Shown: piece by piece, positions 26,132-34,301 of the stretch
Layout: each line of letters begins with the position of its first letter
Numbering within the stretch: the stretch's first letter is position 1
Assembly (NCBI GenBank): GCA_028818695.1
Contig: JAPPNK010000007.1
Coordinates: 50,144-114,143, forward strand
From: Candidatus Poribacteria bacterium
GTDB taxonomy: Bacteria; Poribacteria; WGA-4E; GCA-2687025
DNA length: 64,000 nucleotides
Direction of reading: 5' to 3'
Notes under the pieces: model-generated
Database searches by the model: none
Told to the model about the DNA's origin: nothing
Seen by the model: only the letters and a program-made list of their open reading frames with translations
Position numbers and translations under genes: made by a program

Positions 26132-27502
26132 TTACGGCTCTTCGTCTTCCTCCCCGTCCTCCTCATTCGGCGGCTGCCTTTTGAGACGCTCCTGCTCGTC
26201 AAAGCGGCGGAAGACCTGCTCAACCTCCTCGCGCGAATGGCGTTTGCGGACAGCGTTGTAAGCGTCCTGGGCGCGCTGGGCGTCTCCCGCTCTGGCGAAG
26301 GCGCGCGCCATGCACAGCAGCGCGTTCATGTAGCCTTCGGGCGTCGCCTCGGAGAGGGCGTACTCCATCTTAAACGCGCTCTGGTATGCCTTGGCGAAGT
26401 CGGCGTATGCCGCGGACATCTCCGCCTCTAAGTTGGGCGGCGGAGGGGGAGGCTCCATGCCGCGCGGAGCGTCGGGCGACGCCGGCGCGTCAGGCGGGCT
26501 ATGCGGCGCGGACGCTTCCGCGGTTGGAGGCGTCTGTTTTGCCGCTTCAGCGGCAGCGGCGGCGCGTTCCTCCCAGATGGACGGAAATGCGGGCTCTCCC
26601 CGCTCTAGCAAATTATAACGGTAGCTAGCCACCTTGTCGCCTGCAGCGAACGCCTTTTGAAACTGATCCGCCGCTTCGTATATCATGTCCAGACGCTCAT
26701 AAGCGTTGCCGAGAAGCATATGAAACTTCGACCTGGAATGCAGACCGTCCTCAGGCAGAATGCGCGAGATTGCGGAGATCGTCGCCTCGGGAAAGTCGCG
26801 GTACAGATCGCTTATGGCGTAGGACACCGCTCTCTCGTTGTCAGGGTAATGCTTGATCAAAAGCCGCGCCGATTCGACTGCGTCCACATTCGCACCGGCT
26901 TTCAAGATCAGCGCCTCAAGAGAGGTCGGGTCCTTTGCCAGGACGCGGTTGGCGTACTCGATGGCGTACTCTTTTTCCATAGGCCACTTTTCGCCTCTGA
27001 TCCCCCAGTCCGAGCTATACAGATACTCGGCGGCGGCCATGTCGTCCATCCCTTCGACCAGTATTTCGATCACGCCGCGCGGCGTCCTTCCGTTCTCTTT
27101 GCGATGGATGTCGCTGCTGCCGTACTGGTCATAGAGATACTTGCGGATGCGGTTCATTTTTTTGGATTGGCTCGGATCGTATATCCAGCCGGAGCGGTTG
27201 ATCTCTGGCATATCGTCCCGCGTCGTCTGAATCTCAGGGCGAGAGTTGGGTTCTGGCGGTTTTTTCTCCTGCCCCTGTTCTGTTTCCTGCGCGCCGCCCG
27301 CTGTTGCCTCGGGAGCGACCGGCGCTTTGCCGCTCTTGCTCGCGGCTGTCTTGCGGACAGAAGGCTCCTGCGTGGATTCCATCTCGGCAGGATCTGGGTC
27401 GTCCGCGCGGAAGAGAAGAGCCCCGGCAACTGCCAGCGCCGCCATTAAGACGGCGCCGACAAGCAGCGCGCTGCGATGTAATGGGCGTTGCGTCGTTTTC
27501 AT
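26132..27502 (-). CDS. Anchored TPR/proline-rich protein, paralogue 1
   Basis: 456 residues. One N-terminal membrane anchor (MKTTQRPLHRSALLVGAV and an alanine-rich core to about residue 30), an acidic/low-complexity stretch, then helical repeats of TPR type (LAKDPTSLEALILKAGANVD, LLGNAYERLDMIYEAADQFQKAFAAGD), a proline-rich linker (APRGMEPPPPPP), and a last helical pair (MNALLCMARAFARAGDAQRAQDAYNAV) before the charged end EEVEQVFRRFDEQERL. Downstream of the other two in the same transcript. Copy 1 is nearly identical to copy 3 over the first half and diverges from both in the last dozen residues. Function unknown; likely periplasmic-side scaffold. Confidence 0.8.
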   Translation of the reverse strand: MKTTQRPLHRSALLVGAVLMAALAVAGALLFRADDPDPAEMESTQEPSVRKTAASKSGKAPVAPEATAGGAQETEQGQEKKPPEPNSRPEIQTTRDDMPEINRSGWIYDPSQSKKMNRIRKYLYDQYGSSDIHRKENGRTPRGVIEILVEGMDDMAAAEYLYSSDWGIRGEKWPMEKEYAIEYANRVLAKDPTSLEALILKAGANVDAVESARLLIKHYPDNERAVSYAISDLYRDFPEATISAISRILPEDGLHSRSKFHMLLGNAYERLDMIYEAADQFQKAFAAGDKVASYRYNLLERGEPAFPSIWEERAAAAAEAAKQTPPTAEASAPHSPPDAPASPDAPRGMEPPPPPPNLEAEMSAAYADFAKAYQSAFKMEYALSEATPEGYMNALLCMARAFARAGDAQRAQDAYNAVRKRHSREEVEQVFRRFDEQERLKRQPPNEEDGEEDEEP

Positions 27503-27730
27503 CGTCTTGACCGTTCCAAACCGCGTTTACGGCGTCTAGGAACAGCATAACGCCTCGGCGTTAGCGCCGCAAGCCGCTCACTCATCCTCACCGTTGTCGT
27601 CGTTCTCCTCCTCATTCGGCGGCTGCCTTTTGAGACGCTCCTGCTCGTCAAAGCGGCGGAAGACCTGCTCAACCTCCTCGCGCGAATGGCGTTTGCGGAC
27701 AGCGTTGTAAGCGTCCTGGGCATGCCGGGC
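27503..27730 (-). repeat. Duplicated spacer plus 3' gene end (copy 1)
   Basis: The 75-base gap and the following roughly 150 bases of coding sequence recur almost unchanged at 29054-29280. The gap contains the hairpin TAACGCC-TC-GGCGTTA (27548-27563). The unit of duplication therefore includes a gene and its downstream spacer. Confidence 0.85.
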
Positions 27731-29053
27731 GTCGCCCGCCTTGGCGAAGGCGCGCGCCATGCCCAACAGCGCGTTCATGTAGCTTTCGGGCGTCGCTTCA
27801 GAGAGTCCGTACTCCATCTCAAACACATCTTGGTACGCTTTGGCGAAGTCGGCATACGCCGCCGCCATGTCCATCTCCGCGCCGGGCGGCGGGGGCGGCG
27901 GAGGCTCCACACCGCGCGGGGCGTCTGGATGGCCATGCGGAGGCGGCGGCTCCATGTCCCGCGGATCGGGCGGACTTTCAAAGTCGGGCGCAGGAGACTC
28001 TGCGGGGAGAAGCGCCTGTTGCGCCGCTTCGGCCGCCCGTTCTTCCCAGATGGAAGGGAAGTTTCGATGTTCTGCCGACACCATGCTTCCTAATCTAATA
28101 GTATACGTATTCGGAATGAGGCTATAATGATGCGCCGCCTCTTTGAACATGTCCAGCCGCTCATAAGCAATTCCCAGAAAATTGTGCACCCTATGAGAGC
28201 TGTCCTTCGGCACGGTCGGCTCAATCATTGCAATCATTTCCTCAGGATAATTGTAATAAAGCGTAGCCGACACTTCGTACAAAGCCTCCTCGTCGTCAGG
28301 GTACAGCTCATAGAGCCGGCGGGCGGCAGCAGCCCCATCAACTTTCTCTTTGCCCAACGAGCGCGACAAGCTGGTCTTCAAAATCAACGCGTCGCGCGAA
28401 GTCGGATCCTTGGCAAGCGCGCGGTTTACATAGATGTACGCGTACTCTTTTTCAGGAGTCCATACCCATCCTTGGGGCGGATACGCTAGGCTTCGCGCCG
28501 CTGTCAAATCGTCCAGACCCTCCACCAGCATTTCAATGAGCTCAGGCGGCGCCTCGTTTGGATAGCGCGTGGACCCCGTCAGCTCAAACAGCTTCTGACG
28601 TATCCGATTCTTCTGATCTGAATACTTAGGGTTCCATTTCACAGTTCTGAATCCTGAGTTAATGACATGCTCTTCCCGATCGGAAAGGTCCATGTTCATC
28701 AACTCGCTGCGTCTTTGTTCGAGCTGCCGCTCAAGCTCTTCGCCTTGTATGCCCCGCAGTTCCAGTTGCGTCCGCATGAGACGCGCCCATCGATTGAGAT
28801 CGGGGTCAAGAGCTTCTTGTGTCGGTTTCGGCGCGTCTTGGACGGCTTCTTCCGAAACGCTGCTGGGGGTTGTATGAGAGGGCGGCTCTGCCGTCTGTTC
28901 GCTTGAAGGCGGGGCGTCGAAGATCGTGTCTTTGGACGAATCTTCGGCGAAACGGAGCGCGGCAGTAAACGCCAACGCGGCGGTCAAAGCCGCCAAACCT
29001 GCGAACAGAACGAGGCGCGCCCTGCGGTATAATGAGCCTTGCGTCGTTTTCAT
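27578..29053 (-). CDS. Anchored TPR/proline-rich protein, paralogue 2
   Basis: 491 residues. Same plan as its neighbours: anchor (MKTTQGSLYRRARLVLFAG and core), acidic linker, TPR-like helices (YVNRALAKDPTSRDALILKT, LGIAYERLDMFKEAAHHYSLI), a longer proline/histidine-rich linker (PPPPHGHPDAPRG and PPPPPPGAEMDMAAAYADF), and the same end (MNALLGMARAFAKAGDARHAQDAYN). It is the most diverged of the three in its middle, but its last 70 codons and the downstream spacer are nearly identical to paralogue 3, so the genes look partly homogenised by recombination. Function unknown. Confidence 0.8.
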   Translation of the reverse strand: MKTTQGSLYRRARLVLFAGLAALTAALAFTAALRFAEDSSKDTIFDAPPSSEQTAEPPSHTTPSSVSEEAVQDAPKPTQEALDPDLNRWARLMRTQLELRGIQGEELERQLEQRRSELMNMDLSDREEHVINSGFRTVKWNPKYSDQKNRIRQKLFELTGSTRYPNEAPPELIEMLVEGLDDLTAARSLAYPPQGWVWTPEKEYAYIYVNRALAKDPTSRDALILKTSLSRSLGKEKVDGAAAARRLYELYPDDEEALYEVSATLYYNYPEEMIAMIEPTVPKDSSHRVHNFLGIAYERLDMFKEAAHHYSLIPNTYTIRLGSMVSAEHRNFPSIWEERAAEAAQQALLPAESPAPDFESPPDPRDMEPPPPHGHPDAPRGVEPPPPPPPGAEMDMAAAYADFAKAYQDVFEMEYGLSEATPESYMNALLGMARAFAKAGDARHAQDAYNAVRKRHSREEVEQVFRRFDEQERLKRQPPNEEENDDNGEDE

Positions 29054-29280
29054 CGCTTTGACCGTTCCAAACCGCGTTTACGGCGTCTAGGAACAGCATA
29101 ACGCCTCGGCGTTAGCGCCGCAAGCCGCTCACTCATCCTCACCGTTGTCGTCGTTCTCCTCCTCATTCGGCGGCTGCCTTTTGAGACGCTCCTGCTCGTC
29201 AAAGCGGCGGAAGACCTGCTCAACCTCCTCGCGCGAATGGCGTTTGCGGACGGCGTTGTAAGCGTCCTGGGCATGCTGGG
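29054..29280 (-). repeat. Duplicated spacer plus 3' gene end (copy 2)
   Basis: Near-identical partner of 27503-27730, with its hairpin TAACGCC-TC-GGCGTTA at 29099-29114. It spans the gap between paralogues 2 and 3 and the 3' end of paralogue 3. Confidence 0.85.
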
Positions 29281-30532
29281 CGTCGCCCGCCTTGGCGAAG
29301 GCGCGCGCCATTCCAAGCAGCGCGTTCATGTAGCCTTCAGGCGTCGCCTCGGAGAGACCGTACTCCATCTCAAACGCATCCTGATACGCCTTGGCGAAGT
29401 CGGCGTATGCCGCGGACATCTCCGCCTCTAAGTTGGGCGGCGGAGGGGGAGGCTCCATGCCGCGCGGAGCGTCGGGCGACGCTGGGACGTCAGGCGGGCT
29501 ATGCGGCGCGGACGCTTCGGCCGGTGGAGGCGCCTGCTTTGCCGCTTCAGCGACAGCGCGTTCCTCCCAGATGGACGGAAATGCGGGCTCTCCCCGCTCT
29601 AGCAAACTATAACGGTAGCTAGCCACCTTGTCGCCTGCAGCGAACGCCTTTTGAAACTGATCCGCCGCTTCGTATATCATATCCAGCCGCTCATATGAAT
29701 TGCCGAGAGTGAAGTGGAAACGCGAATTGGGATGCAGACCGTCCTCCGGCAGAAGGCGCGAGATTGCGGAGATCGTCTCCTCGGGAAAGTTGCGGTACAG
29801 ATTGTCGACAGCGACGGACACCGCCCTCTCGTTGTCGGGATAATGTTGAATCAGAAGACGCGCTGCATCGACTCTCTTGTCATCTGGATGAACATAAAAA
29901 TTGTGTGTCGATTCGGCGGCGTCCACATTGCCTCTTGCTTTCAAGATCAGCGCCTCAAGGGAGGTCGGGTCCTTTGCCAGGACGCGGTTGGCGTACTCGA
30001 TGGCGTACTCTCTTTCCCTAGGCCATTTCTCGCCTTCGATCCCCCAGTCCGAGTTATACAGATATTCGGCGGCGGCCATGTCGTCCATCCCTTCGACCAG
30101 TATTTCGATCACGCCGCGCGGCGTCCTTCCGTTCTCTTTGCGATGGATGTCGCTGCTGCCGTACTGGTCATAGAGATACTTGCGGATGCGGTTCATTTTT
30201 TTGGATTGGCTCGGATCGTATATCCAGCCGGAGCGGTCGATCTCTGGCATATCGTCCCGCGTCGTTTGAATCTCAGGGCGAGAGTTGGGTTCTGGCGGTT
30301 TTTTCTCCTGCCCCGGTTCCGTTTCCTGCGCGCCGCTCGCTGTTGCGTCGGGAGCTTTGCCGCTTTCGCTCATGGCAGTCTCGCGGACAGAAGGCTCCTG
30401 CGCGGATTCCATCTCGGCAGGATCTGGGTCGTCCGCGCGGAAGAGAAGCGCCGCGGCAACTGCCAGCGCCGCCATCAAGACGGCGCCGACAAGCAGCGCG
30501 CTGCGATGTAATGGGCGTTGCGTCGTTTTCAT
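29129..30532 (-). CDS. Anchored TPR/proline-rich protein, paralogue 3
   Basis: 467 residues from an ATG with GGGGAGGAG upstream, three bases after the stop of the protease gene, so the four genes are one transcript. The N-terminal two-thirds match paralogue 1 almost word for word (MKTTQRPLHRSALLVGAV, RSGWIYDPSQSKKMNRIRK, GVIEILVEGMDDMAAAEYL) except for an inserted NFYVHPDDKRVD-type stretch near residue 210; the C-terminal third matches paralogue 2. The mosaic shows recent recombination within the array. Its place directly behind a secreted protease suggests joint use, but no role can be read. Confidence 0.8.
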   Translation of the reverse strand: MKTTQRPLHRSALLVGAVLMAALAVAAALLFRADDPDPAEMESAQEPSVRETAMSESGKAPDATASGAQETEPGQEKKPPEPNSRPEIQTTRDDMPEIDRSGWIYDPSQSKKMNRIRKYLYDQYGSSDIHRKENGRTPRGVIEILVEGMDDMAAAEYLYNSDWGIEGEKWPREREYAIEYANRVLAKDPTSLEALILKARGNVDAAESTHNFYVHPDDKRVDAARLLIQHYPDNERAVSVAVDNLYRNFPEETISAISRLLPEDGLHPNSRFHFTLGNSYERLDMIYEAADQFQKAFAAGDKVASYRYSLLERGEPAFPSIWEERAVAEAAKQAPPPAEASAPHSPPDVPASPDAPRGMEPPPPPPNLEAEMSAAYADFAKAYQDAFEMEYGLSEATPEGYMNALLGMARAFAKAGDAQHAQDAYNAVRKRHSREEVEQVFRRFDEQERLKRQPPNEEENDDNGEDE

Positions 30533-30535
30533 GGT

Positions 30536-32071
30536 TTACTCCTCCCCATTATAATCCAAGTGTGTGAAGTGATTGTTGTGCAGCTGGTAAGTTGTCCAAT
30601 GATCCTCCCAATGCTGATGCTCATCCTTGTCGCCGTCGCCGTCAAGGTCGTCTGTGTGGAAATCCACAACTTCGGTTCCCAAGTACCAACCCCTGTGGCT
30701 CTCGAAAGTGATGGATTCGTGGCCGTAGGATACCATCAAACACGCTTCGCCGGCGGGCGGGTTTGATGGTATGCCTTCGTACATGTAATCATCGCCCAAG
30801 CCGATCGCATGACCGATCTCATGGGCAATAGTGATGTCGAGAAGTTTGGCGGCGTCCTCCGCGCTGTATCGCCTTCTTATCTCACCATCGAATATGATGC
30901 AGACCCCTTCGTTGCCGTAGCTGCCGGATTTCAACCGTTGCATGCATACCCCTATCGTGCCTTCCTTCAGCTCCTCCTCATCTTCCTCACTTAGCTTTTC
31001 ATTCACCTCTTCAAGCGTGTCTACTTTCACACGGACCCTGTACTGCCCGTTTACGCCTGGTACGCCTCTGCTGGAGAAGTTCACGACGCCGCTGCTCCTT
31101 GCCTCATCGGACAGTATCATATAGATGCCGATTTCATGAAAGTTGGCATACTGAAAAGAGCCGCTGTTCAGCGTGGAGTAGACCATAACCTCTTTTTGAG
31201 TCGGGATCAACCTTTGGTGTGTGCCGCCGATCTTGAAGCCGCGGTACTCTTCGTGAACGGAGAAGCCGTCGCCTGTATTTTTCCCGTGGTTCACGCCGTT
31301 TCTTTTTCCCGGTTTATCGCGATCCAGCGCGGTGTTATGGTAATCGAATGCGGCTCCGCGCTCCCATGCGTCGGCAATCCTGTTGCCTCTCCATAGGATG
31401 AAGGAAAGTCCTCCTATGGAAAAGCGAAACGCGGGTTCGTCATCTTTCGGGATCTTGATGGGTGGGTCAGTCAGCTTTGGATCCTTATAAGGAGGAATGG
31501 TGAGTTCCGCATGAATTGTGCCGTAGGCGGCGTGGTCGTTGCAGATGATATTCACAGGAAACTCTGTAATTGTAAGGAAAGTCTCCCATCTGGCAGTGAT
31601 CGCAGTGGCGCTGCTTCTCGTCCACGTAATTCCCGGCAAAGGCTTTTGCTCCTCGGCAAAATAAAGATCCACGCCGTCGTGATCTTCCCAGTTCGTGTCG
31701 TTCATGTACCGACCTTGGTAGCGCGTCACATTGGACAAGTGAAATGTGATGCTCCCTCTTTCAGAGGTTGCGTCTGTGCTTGCGGTGAAGATGATCGTTT
31801 CCGTGTCCGAGCTGTCTCCGACACCGGTTGTTGGAATCCAGCCTTCCCATTCGTCTGGAGGCGAAAGCGTGATTTCGTAGGGCGGCAGGTCCGGCTGATT
31901 GTTGATTTCGCCGTTGCCGGGCTGCTCAGGAAGACGGTTGTTGACGATGGCATGTCCGCGCATCAGAACGACGCTTGCGAGAGCAAGCAAGAGGAAGAGA
32001 GCGGTCAGCGCAAATTTAGCGCGGTTGGCGCGAAAATTGTGGGGGGGGGGGAGGGGCTTGACATTCTTCAT
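30536..32071 (-). CDS. Secreted or anchored metzincin-type metalloprotease
   Basis: 511 residues. Basic start with a poly-proline spot (KPLPPPHNFRANR), then one hydrophobic segment (about 20-38) as signal or anchor. The zinc site HEIGHAIGLGDD at 417-428 fits the metzincin pattern H-E-x-x-H-x-x-G-L-x-D; the third ligand of the classic pattern (H) is replaced by D as in some bacterial members, so activity is probable. The middle (about 235-300) has a W-E-R-G-A-A-F-D, D-G-x-S-x-x-E-E-Y-R-G-F and K-x-V-M-V-Y pattern also seen in calcium-binding extracellular proteins. An uninterrupted C tract of 11 lies in codons 7-11. Heads the operon with the three TPR-like genes. Confidence 0.75.
   Translation of the reverse strand: MKNVKPLPPPHNFRANRAKFALTALFLLLALASVVLMRGHAIVNNRLPEQPGNGEINNQPDLPPYEITLSPPDEWEGWIPTTGVGDSSDTETIIFTASTDATSERGSITFHLSNVTRYQGRYMNDTNWEDHDGVDLYFAEEQKPLPGITWTRSSATAITARWETFLTITEFPVNIICNDHAAYGTIHAELTIPPYKDPKLTDPPIKIPKDDEPAFRFSIGGLSFILWRGNRIADAWERGAAFDYHNTALDRDKPGKRNGVNHGKNTGDGFSVHEEYRGFKIGGTHQRLIPTQKEVMVYSTLNSGSFQYANFHEIGIYMILSDEARSSGVVNFSSRGVPGVNGQYRVRVKVDTLEEVNEKLSEEDEEELKEGTIGVCMQRLKSGSYGNEGVCIIFDGEIRRRYSAEDAAKLLDITIAHEIGHAIGLGDDYMYEGIPSNPPAGEACLMVSYGHESITFESHRGWYLGTEVVDFHTDDLDGDGDKDEHQHWEDHWTTYQLHNNHFTHLDYNGEE
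32041..32051 (-). repeat. Homopolymer C11 in coding start of protease gene
   Basis: Eleven consecutive G on the plus strand (C on the coding strand), encoding the proline run near residue 8. A length change of one or two would abolish the frame. Sequencing error at homopolymers is an equally simple explanation for its length. Confidence 0.8.
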
Positions 32072-32261
32072 GAAACATCATAGTTTGCCCTTTCTCGGCA
32101 ATTTTGTTTTGGCATTCGGCAGTCGAGACGGTCCCGACCCGAACGCCTCCATTCATCATAGCGAAGATTATTTTGCGCATCAACATCTTTTTACAGGGCA
32201 ACAAACTCCGCCGCATTTGTATCGTAACAGCGATTCGCCGGCGCGTCAACCGCTTCTTTGG

Positions 32262-32343
32262 CAGTACGCTTATACGGGGCATTCATGTTAAGACTCTAAA
32301 GCGTCCGTCCCGCCCGCCGTCATTCCCGCAAAAGCGGGAATCC
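32262..32343 (+). repeat. Dispersed hairpin element, short copy
   Basis: In the 366-base gap 32072-32437. GCTTATACGG and CTAAAGCGTCCG occur in the same order as at 12652-12690, then the hairpin ATTCCCGC-AAAA-GCGGGAAT (32322-32341) with CCAGAATCC after it; the long tail is absent. The remainder of the gap (32072-32261) shows nothing recognisable. Confidence 0.65.
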
Positions 32344-32437
32344 AGAATCCCTGCAGAAACCCTCCGCGTTCGTATTCAGGCGTCAACTTCCAAGCTGGGC
32401 GGCAACATCCCCGCGCCAAGTACGCTATGATTTGCCC

Positions 32438-33106
32438 ATGGACATAACCCGCCCCGCCCGTCTGACAGCAGCGCTCTTCGCTTCATTCGCTCTTTTGACA
32501 TGCCTCTCCTGCGGAGGCTCCGCAAAGAACGGAGACGCGCCCGATCAACAAAACGGCGCCGAGGCGAACCAGCAGTCTGTCGGCGTTGAACTAGGCGAAT
32601 ACGCCCCGCTCTTCTCCCTGTCCGACCAGAACGGAAAGACCGTCTCCCTTGCCGATTACCGCGGACAGGCGCTCGCAATCATATTCTACAGAGGGCATTG
32701 GTGACCTGTCTGCAGGAAGCAGCTCGTGGAGCTGCGCGAAGCGAAACGCCGTTTTCAACAGCGCGGCGGAACCGTCCTGGCGGTCAGCGTTGACGCGCCT
32801 GAAAAGTCGCTCGAGCTGGCGAACCGCTTGAAGATCGACTACCCGCTGTTGAGCGACCCATCGCGCAAAACGATCAAGGCGTACAAGGCGCTTGACCCTG
32901 AAAGCAACCCGTTTTTTGACCCCGATACGCGCTATCCTAACATTTCCAAAGCGGTTGTTATCGTCGTGGATCCCGACGGAGCGATCCAATGGAAATATGT
33001 GTCTGCAAACCTGCACGACCGCCCAACCACAAAAGAGATACTAGACGCTGTCAAAGCCGCCGCAGAGCGCCGCTCCCCTGAATCTGCCAAAAAGGAAACG
33101 CCATGA
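32438..33106 (+). CDS. Peroxiredoxin-like (AhpC/TSA) lipoprotein with probable selenocysteine
   Basis: 222 residues when the in-frame TGA at 32702-32704 is read as selenocysteine. Lipobox region LLTCLSC near residues 19-25 marks a lipoprotein. The thioredoxin fold follows: ELGEYAPLFSLSDQNGKTVS, LADYRGQALAIIFYRGHW, then U89-P-V-C92, where the TGA stands exactly where AhpC/TSA and Bcp-type proteins have the peroxidatic cysteine (W-C-P-x-C). The remaining fold continues without break in the same frame: QLVELREAKRRF, VLAVSVDAPEKSLELANRL, YPLLSDPSRKTI, VVIVVDPDGAIQWKYVS. A hairpin right after the TGA supports recoding. ATG at 32438 preferred over TTG at 32432. Overlaps the next gene by four bases. 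Confidence 0.85.
32702..32735 (+). promoter_or_regulatory. TGA codon with candidate bacterial SECIS hairpin
   Basis: TGA at 32702-32704; the downstream RNA folds as GCAGCTC-GTG-GAGCTGC (32719-32725 / 32729-32735), a perfect 7-bp stem. The loop (GUG) contains the G-U step common to bacterial SECIS loops and lies 21 bases after the TGA, inside the usual range for SelB-dependent recoding. Structure is by eye only. Confidence 0.65.
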
Positions 33107-34203
33107 GCCAATCAACGCCTTCGACGACCTCCCGTCCGTCCTCCCGCAGGGTTGTCTTTATGGACGACAACGGCCGCATCTGGACGGAAGAGGCGCCTCT
33201 CCCTCCGCTCGGTTTTGGCGAGCTTCTGATTGAAGTACGCGCTTCTCTCGTCAGCCCCGGCACCGAGCTGGGCGGCGTGAAAGGCAGACGCGCCCGCCGT
33301 AAAGAGAACCCCGGCAAACGCGCCTTCGGATACTCCAATGCGGGCGTTCTCGCCGCCAAGGGGGAGGGCTGCGATCAGTTTGAAATCGGCGACCGGCTCG
33401 CCGGGATGGGCGGCGGCTACGCTCTCCACGCGACGCATGCGAATATCCCGCAAAACCTGTGCGCCAAAATGCTGGACAGCGTCTCCTATGAAGAAGGCGC
33501 CGCGTGCCATCTCGCCGCGACCGCTCTCCACGCGGTACAGCGCGGTCGAATCGGCATCGCCGAGAATGTCGCCGTCGCCGGACTCGGCATGGTCGGACAG
33601 CTTGTATGCCAAACGGCGCGCATCGCCGGCGCGCATGTTCTTGGACTGGATGTGAACGCGCTGCGGCTGGAAACGGCGCTGCGGGCGGGCGCAGACCGAG
33701 TTGAAAACGCGGCGGAAATGAACGTCGACGCCGCGCGGGAAGAGTTCACGAACGGGTACGGCTTCGATTGCGGCGTCATTGCGTTTGGCGGAGACGCAAC
33801 CGGCGCCTTTCGACAGCTGCGCTCCCTTTTAAAAATCTCCCCTGACGGACATAAGATGGGGCGCATCGTCATCGTCGGCGGCGCGTCCATACAGCATGGG
33901 TTCGCCGCGGGAGCGGGCAACATCGATGTCGTCAGCGCCGCGCGCACGGGACCAGGCTACCATGACGAAGCGTATGAACGAGGGGCGCATTACCCGCCCG
34001 TCTTCGTCCCGCGCCCGACGCAGCGCAACCTGGAGACGGTTCTGCGCTTCATGGCGGAAGGGCGGCTGGATGTCAAAACGCTCATCACCGACATGGTTCC
34101 GATTGACAGGGCTGCCGAAGCATGCGAAAAATTGATCCAGACGCCCGACCAAGCGCTGGGCGTTGTGTTCACGATGAACGGGTATGAGGCGGGAAGCGAT
34201 TAG
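33103..34203 (+). CDS. Zinc-type medium-chain dehydrogenase
   Basis: 366 residues; its ATG overlaps the stop of the peroxiredoxin-like gene (ATGA). Medium-chain dehydrogenase/reductase fold: EELLIEVRASLVSPGTEL-like opening, GYSNAGVLAAKGEGCDQFEIGDRLAG, the AACHLAATALHAVQRG helix and the nucleotide motif VAVAGLGMVGQLVCQTA, then DVNALRLETALRAGADR. The S-P-G-T-E-L opening is shared with sorbitol/threonine dehydrogenase relatives that lack some zinc ligands; the catalytic Cys is replaced here by Ser, so zinc catalysis is uncertain. Cytosolic. Substrate unknown. Coupling to a redox lipoprotein may be incidental. Confidence 0.82.
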   Translation: MSQSTPSTTSRPSSRRVVFMDDNGRIWTEEAPLPPLGFGELLIEVRASLVSPGTELGGVKGRRARRKENPGKRAFGYSNAGVLAAKGEGCDQFEIGDRLAGMGGGYALHATHANIPQNLCAKMLDSVSYEEGAACHLAATALHAVQRGRIGIAENVAVAGLGMVGQLVCQTARIAGAHVLGLDVNALRLETALRAGADRVENAAEMNVDAAREEFTNGYGFDCGVIAFGGDATGAFRQLRSLLKISPDGHKMGRIVIVGGASIQHGFAAGAGNIDVVSAARTGPGYHDEAYERGAHYPPVFVPRPTQRNLETVLRFMAEGRLDVKTLITDMVPIDRAAEACEKLIQTPDQALGVVFTMNGYEAGSD

Positions 34204-34228
34204 GCAAGAGCGCGGATGACGCGCTAAG

Positions 34229-34287
34229 ACTCCCGTTTTCACGAGAACGACGAAGCAGTAAGATTCCTGTTTTCACAGGAATGACGG
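34229..34287 (+). repeat. Two tandem copies of the dispersed hairpin
   Basis: A decayed hairpin (CTCCCGTTTTCACGAGAAC, 34230-34248) followed by an intact one ATTCCTGT-TTTC-ACAGGAAT (34263-34282). The latter has two compensatory changes relative to ATTCCCGC and keeps the TTTC/GAAA loop. Lies between the dehydrogenase and macrodomain genes. Confidence 0.65.
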
Positions 34288-34301
34288 AAATGGAGCGAAG
34301 A

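Noticed and set aside
32702-32704. Premature stop (pseudogene) or altered genetic code in the peroxiredoxin-like gene
   Set aside because: The frame is otherwise intact, the TGA falls at the catalytic cysteine and a hairpin follows; elsewhere TGA ends genes normally (for example bioD and the dTDP-glucose dehydratase run).
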